Shown: piece after piece, positions 36,136 through 45,318 of the stretch
Numbering within the stretch: the first letter of the stretch is position 1
Layout of the letters: every line of letters begins with the position of its first letter
Assembly: GCF_000382425.1 (NCBI RefSeq)
Contig: NZ_KB908294.1
Location: 62,001 to 126,000, forward strand
Direction: 5' to 3'
Source of the DNA: Empedobacter brevis NBRC 14943 = ATCC 43319
GTDB taxonomy: Bacteria > Bacteroidota > Bacteroidia > Flavobacteriales > Weeksellaceae
Length of the DNA: 64,000 bases
Notes under the pieces: generated by a model
The model's input: only the letters and a program-made list of their open reading frames with translations
The model's database searches: none
What the model was told of the DNA's origin: nothing
Translations under genes and position numbers: made by a program

Positions 36136-38286
36136 ATGTTAATTAAAAAAACGTATGTTTTACTATCGTTTTTATCAATGAGTTTGCTTGCTTTTTGTTT
36201 TTGCAAACCCATGCTAGACACTGACGAAGAAAAAGAAAAGTTAATTGTAAAAAACACTCGAAACACATTAACTTACTTACACTACAAACCTGCTACAATT
36301 GATGATAAATTTTCTGAAAATGTCTTCAATAAATACTTGGAATATATTGATCCTAGTAAGCGATTTTTATTGCAATCTGACTATGATTTATTCAAAAAAG
36401 ATTACCATAATTTAGACGATTATTATAAATCTGAAAATTTAAAATTCTACAATTCTACTGCAGATACAATCTATAAGCGTATTGCTGAAGCTGAAAAATA
36501 TTCGATGGATGCTTTGTCTAAACCCTTTGATTTTAATCAAAAAGAAAATTTCAATGTAGACTACAAAACATCTAAATATGCCAAAGATAAGAACGAAGCA
36601 AAAGATTTATGGCGTAAATATTTGAAATATAATGTTATGTTAGAAATCGTTTCAATGCAAGACGAATTGAAAGGTGAAAAGAAAGACACAATCGATACTA
36701 AAAAACCTCTGAAAGCAGTAAAAGATCCTTTAGCTGATAAAGACAAAAAGAAAATCACAAAAGATACTCCTTTTGCAGAGGTTGAAAAAATTGCACGTGA
36801 AGAGGTAAAAGATTTAATTTCTGATTATTTCCGCCGTATTAAACAGACGAAACGCGAAAATTATTTCTCTATTTACATGAATTCGTTTACAGAGCAATAT
36901 GATCCGCACACAACCTATTTCTCTCCTACGAGTAAAGAAGATTTCGATTTCGAAATGTCCGGACAAATGGAAGGAATCGGCGCTAAATTACAAGATAAAA
37001 AAGGCTATGCTACAATTGCTGAATTAGTAATTGGAGGACCTGCTTGGAAAAATGGAAAACTGGAAGTTGGAGATCAAATTATCAAAGTTGCTCAAGGTAA
37101 AAATGAAGAAGCGAAGAATATCGTTGGAATGATTTTGAGTGATGCGATTCGATTAATTCGTGGTAAAAAAGGTACTGAAGTTCTCTTAACTGTTAAGAAA
37201 AAAGATGGTTCTCAACAAACAATCTCCTTGATTCGCGATGTAATTGAATACGATGAAGTATTCGCTCGTTCTTCTGTCATTACTGATGAGAAAGGGGACA
37301 AATATGGAATGATTTACTTACCGGAATTTTATACTCCGATGGGAAAAGAGGGTGGTCGTTACCCTTCTGATGATATAAAAAAGGAAATCGAAATTCTGAA
37401 AAAAGAAAATATCAAAGGACTTATTTTCGATGTCCGTAACAATGGAGGCGGATCTTTGGAAGAAGTCGTTAAAATCTCCGGATTATTCATAAAACAAGGA
37501 CCAATTGTACAGGTTAGACGTTCTGACGGAATGTTAAAAATTCATGAAGATAAAGATGCCTCTATCGCATACGACGGACCTTTAGTTGTCATGGTAAACG
37601 AACTTTCAGCTTCTGCATCTGAAATTTTTGCTGCTGCTATGCAAGATTACGGACGCGCTGTTATTGTAGGTTCTCCTCAAACTTTCGGAAAAGGGACTGT
37701 ACAAACTATTTTACCGTTAGATCGTCAACAAGGAAGCGATGAATATGGAGCAATTAAATTAACTATCCAGAAATTTTACCGTGTAAATGGAGGGTCAACT
37801 CAATTAAAAGGTGTACAATCTGATATTTCATTAGTTGATCAATTTACATACGAAGACATTAGCGAAGCAGCTCGTCCTGAAGCCTTGAATTGGGATCAAA
37901 TTAAACCATTAGTTATTGCTCAATGGCCTACAACTTTCGATTTAACTAAAATCAAAGCGAACAGTAAAGCTCGTTTAGAAAATAATGCACACCTGAATTT
38001 AATGAACGAAAGTTTCAAGTTCATCAAATCAATGGAAGAAACAAAAGAAATTCCTTTGAATTTGACAGATTATAAAGCTTACCGTAAAACTCGTGAAGAT
38101 AAAATCAAAAAGTTTGAAGCATTAGATAAGTATAAAAACAGCTTCAAATTCTCAATGAATCAAAATGATTTGGCTACGACTAAAACCGATACAGTTTTAA
38201 AAGCTAAACGTGATAATTGGTTCAAAGGGATGCAGAAAGATTTTTATTTGAACGAAGCTGTTAACGTTTTAAGAGACATCAAATAA
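36136..38286 (+). CDS. Carboxy-terminal (tail-specific) processing protease, S41
   Basis: The 716-residue periplasmic protease has an N-terminal hydrophobic signal (with Cys near 21-24, possibly a lipobox), a long helical N domain, a PDZ domain (about 275-360: GIGAKLQDKKGYATIAELV), and an S41 catalytic core. The Ser-Lys dyad is in NELSASASEIFAAAM and FGKGTVQ (near 497 and 522). The C-terminal DUF3340-like extension matches Prc/Tsp. It degrades or trims envelope proteins at the C terminus. Its stop overlaps the next ATG (TAATG), coupling it to an ABC permease. Confidence 0.92.
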   Translation: MLIKKTYVLLSFLSMSLLAFCFCKPMLDTDEEKEKLIVKNTRNTLTYLHYKPATIDDKFSENVFNKYLEYIDPSKRFLLQSDYDLFKKDYHNLDDYYKSENLKFYNSTADTIYKRIAEAEKYSMDALSKPFDFNQKENFNVDYKTSKYAKDKNEAKDLWRKYLKYNVMLEIVSMQDELKGEKKDTIDTKKPLKAVKDPLADKDKKKITKDTPFAEVEKIAREEVKDLISDYFRRIKQTKRENYFSIYMNSFTEQYDPHTTYFSPTSKEDFDFEMSGQMEGIGAKLQDKKGYATIAELVIGGPAWKNGKLEVGDQIIKVAQGKNEEAKNIVGMILSDAIRLIRGKKGTEVLLTVKKKDGSQQTISLIRDVIEYDEVFARSSVITDEKGDKYGMIYLPEFYTPMGKEGGRYPSDDIKKEIEILKKENIKGLIFDVRNNGGGSLEEVVKISGLFIKQGPIVQVRRSDGMLKIHEDKDASIAYDGPLVVMVNELSASASEIFAAAMQDYGRAVIVGSPQTFGKGTVQTILPLDRQQGSDEYGAIKLTIQKFYRVNGGSTQLKGVQSDISLVDQFTYEDISEAARPEALNWDQIKPLVIAQWPTTFDLTKIKANSKARLENNAHLNLMNESFKFIKSMEETKEIPLNLTDYKAYRKTREDKIKKFEALDKYKNSFKFSMNQNDLATTKTDTVLKAKRDNWFKGMQKDFYLNEAVNVLRDIK

Positions 38287-39398
38287 TGAAGCAGGAAAAC
38301 GGTTCATTTTCTCAAATCGTATTCAATAAATTAAGAAAGAACACCCTTGGTGTTCTTTCTTTTGGTGTAATAGTATTGGCTGCAATCATCTCGATTTTTG
38401 CTTACGTATTTGCATCTGACAAAACAGAAAATGCTAATAGACAAGATTTAACCATTTCATATGCACCAATAGGTTATAAACAAAAAACAATCGATATTCC
38501 ATTACCTAACTATACAGGAAAGACTAGTTTTTCTGACTATATCTTTGGAAAGGAAATCGATTCAGAACAAATTAGTATTACATCTTATAAAAAGAAAGGA
38601 AAAACAATAGAGTATATTCCTTATTTGGGAAACGGACTAAGTGGAGAACCGATAAAAGTGGATATTTCGACTTGGACAAAACACAACATCAATCCGCAAG
38701 ACATTGAGAAAGATTTTATCTATACCAAAACATATCTTTTGGGAACAGATTCCTATGGACGAGATTTTTACTCTAGGTTAATCATTGGAACAAGAATTTC
38801 TTTTCTTATTGGTTTTATCGCAGTTTTCATTTCGTTAATTGTCGGAGTTACATTAGGTGCTATCGCAGGATATTATAAAGGTCGCGTAGACAATGTTATC
38901 ATGTGGCTGATTAATGTTGTATGGTCAATCCCGACATTACTTTTAGTCATTGCCATTACCTTAGCTATAGGGAAAGGGTTTTGGCAAATATTTATTGCTG
39001 TTGGATTGACAATGTGGGTTGAAGTTGCACGTGTCGTTCGCGGACAATTTTTATCTTATCGAGAAAAAGAATTTGTAGAAGCAGCAAGAGCCCTAGGTTT
39101 TTCAGATTCTCGAATCATTTTCAATCAAATTTTACCAAATGTCGTCGCTCCGGTTATTGTTATATCTGCCGCAAATTTTGCTTCCGCAATTTTGGTGGAA
39201 AGTGGACTGAGTTTTCTTGGTATAGGAGCACAACCTCCTACTCCTTCTTGGGGAAATATTATCAAAGAACATTACAATCACATTATCCTTGGCAAACAAC
39301 ATTTGGCTATTTTACCAGGTTTGGCTATTATGTTACTTGTTCTTGGCTTTAATATTTTCGGAAATGTTTTACGGGATATCATGGACATTAAGCAGTAA
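38286..39398 (+). CDS. OppC/DppC-like ABC transporter permease
   Basis: The 370-residue protein has one N-terminal helix (about 18-40), an extracytoplasmic region to about 150, then five helices with the permease EAA loop EFVEAARALGFSDSRIIFNQILPN (about 261-284). LLGTDSYGRDFYSRLIIGTRISF is typical of the OppC family for peptide or nickel uptake. No OppB permease, binding protein or ATPase is beside it, so partners must be elsewhere. It is tied by one shared base to the tail-specific protease, and the pair ends at a terminator. Confidence 0.9.
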   Translation: MKQENGSFSQIVFNKLRKNTLGVLSFGVIVLAAIISIFAYVFASDKTENANRQDLTISYAPIGYKQKTIDIPLPNYTGKTSFSDYIFGKEIDSEQISITSYKKKGKTIEYIPYLGNGLSGEPIKVDISTWTKHNINPQDIEKDFIYTKTYLLGTDSYGRDFYSRLIIGTRISFLIGFIAVFISLIVGVTLGAIAGYYKGRVDNVIMWLINVVWSIPTLLLVIAITLAIGKGFWQIFIAVGLTMWVEVARVVRGQFLSYREKEFVEAARALGFSDSRIIFNQILPNVVAPVIVISAANFASAILVESGLSFLGIGAQPPTPSWGNIIKEHYNHIILGKQHLAILPGLAIMLLVLGFNIFGNVLRDIMDIKQ

Positions 39399-39416
39399 AT
39401 TTTGAAAAAATGATAT

Positions 39417-39452
39417 AAAAAATCCATCTCAAAAATGAGATGGATTTTTTAT
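39417..39452. terminator. Terminator after the permease gene
   Basis: AAAAAATCCATCTCA pairs perfectly with TGAGATGGATTTTTT, with an A-rich loop. Flanking genes converge. Confidence 0.88.
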
Positions 39453-39459
39453 TTTTTAT

Positions 39460-40734
39460 TTAATTTGTCTTCGCGACTACTTTCGCCGTATTTTTTTTAT
39501 GAAGTTGTTGTTGTTGTTGTTGATGCAACCTCATCGAATCTTTAGAAGGTACTTTCAAAGGGTAAGTTCCCGTAAGTCCAGCTAATCTAAATGCGCTGTA
39601 TATATTTTTGTTCTGTTTATTTCCTAATGCTATTACCGTAAATTGGTTGTTAACATCGTGTACGAAAACGGTATTATTTCCATGCCACCAACCATTGTGA
39701 TACAATAATTTCTTTCCATTATCATATTCTAACAAACGCATCCCAAGTCCATAATTCTTAAATCCTTTTTGCTCGTAACTATATCCTTGAAAAGCTTCTT
39801 TCTTAATCTTTTTCGGTAAGAAATCATTTGAATACATCGCCACATCCAATTTATATAAATCTCTTGGAGTTGAATAAATATTTTTGTCTCCATATGTACG
39901 ATCAAAATCATCCCAAGCCCATTCATAACCATTGTATTTATACGAACGCGCGACAGTATCTTTATCGCGATCATAATCAAAAACAAACGTATGATTCATT
40001 TCTAACGGATCAAACACCATATATTTCATCGCTTTTGGATAGTCCATCTTCATTACTTTCTCTATAATTAAAGCGAGAAAGGCAAAATTGGTATTCGAGT
40101 AATAAAAACCTTTATCTGCCGGACGAATTTGCTTCACATCAAATTCTTTGAAAATATTCAAAACATCCTGATTAGAAATCGGTTTCTCACGATCCATCAT
40201 TACTTTCTTATTATTCCACAAAACATTGGCATAATTTGGCAATCCACTTCTATGATTCAATAAATTCCGAACCGTGATATCTTCATAAGGAAAACCTGGT
40301 AATATAGTATTCACTTTTTGATCCAATTGTAATTTTCCTTTCTCTACCAATTTAAGAATCGCCATAGAAGTAAACACCTTTGAAATTGAAGCGATATGGA
40401 TAGGTGTTTCTGCAGTTATAGGACGTTGATGTCTTTCATCTGCCATACCTTGGTACTCTTCTAAAAGTATTTGACCATTCTTCACCACCAGCAATCCTCC
40501 ACTAACTTTACCATCAACCCAAAAATCTTTGTAAAAAGTATTGATTTTGTTTCGATAATCGTTTAGTTCTGCTTGCGTATACCTCATTGGTTTAAAATCT
40601 GCTTTCCAATCCAACGAATCATACCGCAAAGCATGCGGATCTTTTTTTCTTAATTCTTCTTTTTGTTCGTTTTTCTTGCTGCAGCTTCCCATAAACAACA
40701 TTGCAGAAGCAAGAACAACCACTACATATTTCAT
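39460..40734 (-). CDS. Beta-lactamase-fold serine hydrolase, lipoprotein
   Basis: The 424-residue product starts with a lipoprotein signal (LFMGSC, Cys18). It belongs to the class C beta-lactamase/esterase family: SxxK motif SISK (about 117), YSN in YYSNTNFAF (about 210), and HNG in LLYHNGWWHGNN (about 345). Such envelope proteins are often esterases or D-amino-acid peptidases; resistance is not implied. The C terminus carries a run of six Gln encoded by CAA repeats, then a Lys-rich end. Confidence 0.87.
   Translation of the reverse strand: MKYVVVVLASAMLFMGSCSKKNEQKEELRKKDPHALRYDSLDWKADFKPMRYTQAELNDYRNKINTFYKDFWVDGKVSGGLLVVKNGQILLEEYQGMADERHQRPITAETPIHIASISKVFTSMAILKLVEKGKLQLDQKVNTILPGFPYEDITVRNLLNHRSGLPNYANVLWNNKKVMMDREKPISNQDVLNIFKEFDVKQIRPADKGFYYSNTNFAFLALIIEKVMKMDYPKAMKYMVFDPLEMNHTFVFDYDRDKDTVARSYKYNGYEWAWDDFDRTYGDKNIYSTPRDLYKLDVAMYSNDFLPKKIKKEAFQGYSYEQKGFKNYGLGMRLLEYDNGKKLLYHNGWWHGNNTVFVHDVNNQFTVIALGNKQNKNIYSAFRLAGLTGTYPLKVPSKDSMRLHQQQQQQLHKKNTAKVVAKTN
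39505..39522. repeat. TTG/CAA trinucleotide microsatellite
   Basis: Six perfect TTG units (CAA on the coding strand) encode six Gln near the end of the serine hydrolase. Copy-number change would keep the frame. Confidence 0.85.
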
Positions 40735-40821
40735 GTGTTTTTATTAATCTTTTTGTTTATTTCTACTAAAGTATAGATTTATTCGTGGAATATTTCCCCG
40801 TTCGTAAACATTAAGTTTTTT

Positions 40822-41565
40822 TTATGATTTATGCGCTTGTTGAGACTTAAACTCTCCTAAAATAACACTTGTTGCAACAGCTACATTAAGACTTTCTGTT
40901 GAACCGTTTTTACCAAAAAAAGGAATGCTCAATTTATTTGTTGTCAGATTTTCTATTTCTTTTGAGATTCCATTTGCCTCATTTCCCATTACTAAAATAC
41001 CTTCTTGCGGAAGGATTTGTTCATAAATAGACTCCCCTTCCATAAAGGTTCCGAAAATATTTCCTTTGTATTCGGTTAAATATTTTTCCAACTCAATGTA
41101 ATGAACCTTTACACGTGTGAAAGACCCCATTGTCGACATAATCACTTTCGGATTATATAGATCTACAGATTCTTTGGTACACAAAATATCTTCTATTCCA
41201 AACCAGTCAGCCAAACGAATAATTGTACCTAAATTTCCTGGATCGCGAATATCATCCAAAGCGATGGTTAGTCCCTTCAGTTTAATATTTTCGTGGTAAT
41301 TTGGTAATTCACAAAGTGCCAATCCAACATTTGGAGTCGTTAAAAAACTTATTTTTTTAAGGTCTTTTTCCTCTATAAAAGTTTTTTTGACGTGTGTCGC
41401 ATCCGTCCAAAAATCCTCAGTTATAAATAATTCTTTAATATTTATTGAACTTTTTATAACTTCCCCTATATTTTTAACACCTTCTACGACAAACAAATTA
41501 TATTTTTGTCTAAATTTTTTAGAACCCAGAGAAGTTATTATCTTAATAACGTTATTTGATAACAT
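40822..41565 (-). CDS. TrmH/SpoU-family RNA 2'-O-methyltransferase
   Basis: The 247-residue SPOUT enzyme has an N-terminal substrate-binding part (SLGSKKFRQKYNLFVVEGVKNI) and the three SpoU motifs: DPGNLGTIIRLADWFG (about 112), ILVMGNEANGIS (about 190), and IPFFGKNGSTESLNVAVATSVIL (about 214-236). It methylates rRNA or tRNA; the target is not known. The ATG at 41565 fits the family; a 40-residue upstream extension is rejected. Its start codon lies only four bases from that of the divergent BamA-like gene. Confidence 0.92.
   Translation of the reverse strand: MLSNNVIKIITSLGSKKFRQKYNLFVVEGVKNIGEVIKSSINIKELFITEDFWTDATHVKKTFIEEKDLKKISFLTTPNVGLALCELPNYHENIKLKGLTIALDDIRDPGNLGTIIRLADWFGIEDILCTKESVDLYNPKVIMSTMGSFTRVKVHYIELEKYLTEYKGNIFGTFMEGESIYEQILPQEGILVMGNEANGISKEIENLTTNKLSIPFFGKNGSTESLNVAVATSVILGEFKSQQAHKS
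41501..41508 (+). promoter_or_regulatory. -7 box of the BamA-like gene, inside the methyltransferase gene
   Basis: TATTTTTG on the plus strand, 61 bases before the ATG, within the first codons of the opposite-strand methyltransferase. Confidence 0.4.
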
Positions 41566-41569
41566 ATTT

Positions 41570-44173
41570 ATGCAAAAAAAAATTACAACAAATATAGCAC
41601 TTATCTCTTGCTTAGGATTAGTTTTTTCAAGTTGCAGTACAACGAAGAAAGTTCCTGAGGGAGAATATTTGTTTGTAAAAAACAAATTTGTCTATGATAA
41701 AGAAGATCCGGACATTAAAAAGAAGAAGACAATCGTCAACAAAGATCTCAGTGATTATGTAAAACAGAAGCCTGCCAGTAAGTTTCTTGGTTTCTTTCCT
41801 CTTTGGCAATGGGTTTACAACTGGTCTCCTGCAAAATTTGACGAAACCTTCCATGAATACTACCTTCAAGATGCCTCTCAACGCAACCAGAAATTATTGG
41901 ATAGTCTGTTAACTAAAAATAATCTGAGTGAATATGCAGGTCAGAGCTTATGGAAAGAACGTTTATATTATAGCCAAGGTGAAGCTCCTATTTTATTAGA
42001 TGAACAGCAATCAGAATTTTCTGCAAAGAATTTGAATCGATTATTTCATGACAAAGGTTATTTCGATTCTAAAGTAGCTGTATCTTATGACAAAGATTCT
42101 CTTTCTAAAAAGGCCGAGACCATTTATGACATTAAACTGGGCGAGCCTTCTTATATTGAAACATTTACACAAAAAATCTCTGATGCTAAAATTGAAGAAT
42201 ACTTAAATTCGCCTTTGGGAGGACAAAGTACTTTACATGCCGGGGATCAGTATAATTTTGATAAATTTGAAGAAGAACGTGATCGAATTGTTGATTTACT
42301 TAAAAATAGAGGTTACTATGATTTTAATGATTCCGGAGAAGACTTATATTTTGAAGCCGATACATTAAAGAGTAACAAGCGTCTCGATATTACAATGTTT
42401 ATTGATAAATACAATCAAGATTCATTGAAAATAGACAGCATCACTCCATTCACACAATACCGTTTCGGTAAAATTAATATTTATGCCGATGTTCGCAGTC
42501 AAGTTGATGATGAGAGTCAATTGATCAAAAAAGAATACAAAGGTTATAATGTATTTTATGAAAAAGAACCGGACTACAGACCAAGATATTTTACAGATGC
42601 CTTTGTAATTAGTCCCGGACAGTTGTATCGTCAGCGACAGGAAATTCAAACCAAACGAAATATTTTCAAAAAAGAAAATATTAACCTTCATGGTTTTAGA
42701 ATCACTAAACAAGATTCTATTTTAAATGTTGATGTCTTTTTCACACCTAAAAAGAAATATGACTTGAATTTATTTGTCGAAAGTTATGCTTCTCGGTACA
42801 TGAATTTTGCTATTTCGCCCGGAGTTACTTTAACGTCTCGAAACCTATTTGGGGGTGGGGAAAATCTTGAAACGACATTAAAAGGAACTTTAGGTTCTGT
42901 CAACAAAGATTTTTCTTTGAACAAGGCTTTTTTAAATGCATATGAAATAGCCGTTGAAACAAAATTGAAGTTTCCTTATTTATTAACACCTATTAATCTT
43001 GATAATATTCTACCCAAACGTTTTTCTGCCGAATCTGTCATTCGAACAAATGCAAGTACGCAAAAGAATGTTGGTTTAGATAAAACTACTTACGGTTTTG
43101 GTTTTGATATGGATATTTCGAGTTCGGAGTTTCAACACAAAGTTTCCATCTTCAATACAGAATTTATTAATAATAGAAAAAAAGACCGTTATTATGAAGT
43201 TTTTACACGGGATAATGATACAAAAGAGGAAGTAAAAAATTTGTACTACACCTACAATCCGAATGCACCGATTTATCAAACGGATGATGAATTAACGGAT
43301 GCAATTGAAGCAGATAAAGCTTTCCAAAACTCCTTAACAGGAAACGATGCCAGATTATATGTCGATTTTGAAAATATGCTGTATAGAAAGGCTAATATCT
43401 CTCAAAACGTATTAATCAATTCACTTATTTATCAATTCACTTTTAATCAAGAGAATTCGTTTCGTCCAAAAAGTAATCCATGGTTTATACAGGCACGTAT
43501 TGAATTAGCTGGAAACGTATTGCGAGGGTTAGACAAAGCTTTTGGTTTCAATAAATCTGAAGAGGATCGAGATGGAAATCGAGCTGGTTTAATATTTGGC
43601 ATTCCTTATTCTCAATTCATCAAGTTTGATGTAGATATTAGACGAAAATTTAAAATGGATTCTAATTCTAGCCTAGCAGGACGTTTCTTGTTCGGAATCA
43701 TTCAGCCATACGGGAACTCGGATTCTGCTCCTTTCGTAAGAAGTTATTCAGCCGGAGGAGCTAATGATGTAAGAGGTTGGGCTCCTTTAACACTAGGACC
43801 CGGAAGCAAACCTCGTATCAATTCGAAAAATCAAAGTTTAGAATTTGAGAGTATGAAACTTTTATTCAATGCCGAATACCGTTTTAATCTTTTCGGAAGT
43901 TTAGAAGGTGCTTATTTTATTGATGCAGGTAATATTTGGGGAATTAACAAAGAGCGCCAAGAAACTTTATTTAAATTCAAAGATTTTTACAAAGAATTTG
44001 GAATCGGCTCGGGTGTTGGTTTCCGTTATCATATTGGTACATTTGCAATTGTAAGATTTGATTTAGGTTACAAAATTTATGATCCTTCTTACGAGTTAGG
44101 TGATCGTTGGCAATTTGATAATTTTAATATCCTGAAACCAAGATTACACTTCGGAATTAATTATCCTTTCTAA
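41570..44173 (+). CDS. BamA/TamA-like outer-membrane protein with lipoprotein signal
   Basis: The 867-residue protein starts MQKKITTNIALISCLGLVFSSC, a lipoprotein-type signal, followed by periplasmic POTRA-like segments (to about 430; the clearest feature is GYYDFN preceded by RDRIVDLLKNR) and a C-terminal Omp85 barrel. The barrel shows SRNLFGGGENLETTLKGTLGS, RSYSAGGANDVRGWAPLTLGP (the VRGW/F barrel motif, about 722-742) and a terminal aromatic LHFGINYPF. This form, common in Bacteroidota, resembles TamA. It should insert or transport outer-membrane material. The ATG at 41570 is the start; the upstream frame is chance. Confidence 0.9.
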   Translation: MQKKITTNIALISCLGLVFSSCSTTKKVPEGEYLFVKNKFVYDKEDPDIKKKKTIVNKDLSDYVKQKPASKFLGFFPLWQWVYNWSPAKFDETFHEYYLQDASQRNQKLLDSLLTKNNLSEYAGQSLWKERLYYSQGEAPILLDEQQSEFSAKNLNRLFHDKGYFDSKVAVSYDKDSLSKKAETIYDIKLGEPSYIETFTQKISDAKIEEYLNSPLGGQSTLHAGDQYNFDKFEEERDRIVDLLKNRGYYDFNDSGEDLYFEADTLKSNKRLDITMFIDKYNQDSLKIDSITPFTQYRFGKINIYADVRSQVDDESQLIKKEYKGYNVFYEKEPDYRPRYFTDAFVISPGQLYRQRQEIQTKRNIFKKENINLHGFRITKQDSILNVDVFFTPKKKYDLNLFVESYASRYMNFAISPGVTLTSRNLFGGGENLETTLKGTLGSVNKDFSLNKAFLNAYEIAVETKLKFPYLLTPINLDNILPKRFSAESVIRTNASTQKNVGLDKTTYGFGFDMDISSSEFQHKVSIFNTEFINNRKKDRYYEVFTRDNDTKEEVKNLYYTYNPNAPIYQTDDELTDAIEADKAFQNSLTGNDARLYVDFENMLYRKANISQNVLINSLIYQFTFNQENSFRPKSNPWFIQARIELAGNVLRGLDKAFGFNKSEEDRDGNRAGLIFGIPYSQFIKFDVDIRRKFKMDSNSSLAGRFLFGIIQPYGNSDSAPFVRSYSAGGANDVRGWAPLTLGPGSKPRINSKNQSLEFESMKLLFNAEYRFNLFGSLEGAYFIDAGNIWGINKERQETLFKFKDFYKEFGIGSGVGFRYHIGTFAIVRFDLGYKIYDPSYELGDRWQFDNFNILKPRLHFGINYPF
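41589..41596 (-). promoter_or_regulatory. -7 box of the RNA methyltransferase gene, inside the BamA-like gene
   Basis: TATATTTG on the minus strand, 23 bases before the methyltransferase ATG, within the signal-peptide codons of the opposite gene. Confidence 0.45.
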
Positions 44174-44182
44174 AAAAACATC

Positions 44183-44190
44183 TATATTTG
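44183..44190 (+). promoter_or_regulatory. -7 box of the aldolase gene
   Basis: TATATTTG ends 20 bases before the fba ATG. Confidence 0.5.
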
Positions 44191-44210
44191 TTTCACAAAA
44201 TACTAACATA

Positions 44211-45278
44211 ATGAGCAGAAAATTTCCTGCCGGTGTTGCTACCGGTTCATTAGTTCAAGACATTATCAATGATGCAAAAGCGAATCAATACGCTTTACCG
44301 GCGTGTAATGTCATCGGTTCAGATACGATTAACGCAGCAATGGAAGCCGCAGTTGAAGTAAATTCTCCTATTATTATTCAATTTTCTAATGGAGGCGCTT
44401 CTTTTAATGCCGGAAAAGGATTAAAAGGTGATCATCAACTTTCTGCTATCAAAGGTTCAATCGCTGGAGCAAAACATATTCATACTTTGGCTGAATCTTA
44501 CGGAGCTACTGTAATTTTACACACAGACCATTGTGCAAAAAAATTATTGCCTTGGATTGACGGAGTTATGGATGCTAACGAAGAACATTTCAATAAATTC
44601 GGAAAGACTTTATTCAGTTCGCACATGTTAGATTTATCTGAAGAACCATTAGAAGAGAATGTAGAAACTTGCAAAAGATACTTGGAGAGAATGTCTAAAG
44701 TCGGAATGACATTAGAAATGGAACTAGGTATCACTGGAGGTGAGGAAGACGGAGTTGATAATTCGAATGTTGACAATTCTTTACTGTACACTCAACCAGA
44801 AGAAGTTGCTTATGTATACGAAAACTTAAAATCGGTTTCTGATAATTTCTGGATTGCAGCCGCTTTTGGTAATGTCCACGGTGTTTACAAACCAGGAAAT
44901 GTCGTTTTAACTCCAAAAATTTTAGATAATTCTCAAAAATATATCAACGAAAAATATGGGGTAGATAACGCTGTAAACTTTGTATTCCACGGAGGTTCGG
45001 GCTCTACTTTAGAAGAAATTAGAGAAGCGATCAGCTATGGTGTAATCAAAATGAATATTGATACAGATTTACAATATGCATTTATGGAAGGTATTCGTAA
45101 ATATTTTGACGAAAATGCAGCCTATTTACAAGGGCAAATCGGTAACCCAGATGGTCCGGAGGCTCCGAACAAAAAATACTATGATCCACGTGTATGGTTA
45201 AGAGCTGGAGAAGTTTCTTTCAAAGACAGATTGATTCAGTCTTTCCACGATTTAAATAATGTTAATACTTTAGGATAA
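44211..45278 (+). CDS. fba: Fructose-bisphosphate aldolase, class II
   Basis: The 355-residue zinc aldolase splits or forms fructose 1,6-bisphosphate. TVILHTDHCAKKLLPW (zinc His and catalytic Asp, about 102-117), EMELGITGGEEDG (about 165), NVHGVYKPGNV (zinc His, about 223), FVFHGGSGST (about 260) and MNIDTDLQYAF are present. Length matches the E. coli FbaA type. accD follows 40 bases later, with a weak AATCTTAATTAAGATT palindrome between. Confidence 0.95.
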   Translation: MSRKFPAGVATGSLVQDIINDAKANQYALPACNVIGSDTINAAMEAAVEVNSPIIIQFSNGGASFNAGKGLKGDHQLSAIKGSIAGAKHIHTLAESYGATVILHTDHCAKKLLPWIDGVMDANEEHFNKFGKTLFSSHMLDLSEEPLEENVETCKRYLERMSKVGMTLEMELGITGGEEDGVDNSNVDNSLLYTQPEEVAYVYENLKSVSDNFWIAAAFGNVHGVYKPGNVVLTPKILDNSQKYINEKYGVDNAVNFVFHGGSGSTLEEIREAISYGVIKMNIDTDLQYAFMEGIRKYFDENAAYLQGQIGNPDGPEAPNKKYYDPRVWLRAGEVSFKDRLIQSFHDLNNVNTLG

Positions 45279-45318
45279 TCTTAATTAAGATTTTTCTATT
45301 CAAATAAAAACAGAGAAT

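Noticed and set aside
39505-39522. TTG repeat as a phase-variation switch
   Set aside because: The unit is three bases, so copy changes keep the frame; at most a length change in a Gln run near the C terminus.
39460-40734. Beta-lactam resistance gene
   Set aside because: The motifs are of the broad class C/esterase family; nothing shows real beta-lactamase activity.
41387-41569. N-terminal extension of the BamA-like protein
   Set aside because: The extension is antisense to the RNA methyltransferase gene; the lipoprotein signal starts at ATG 41570.
45277-45296. Terminator between fba and accD
   Set aside because: AATCTTAATTAAGATT is followed by a few T, but the stem is short and AT-only; too weak to call.
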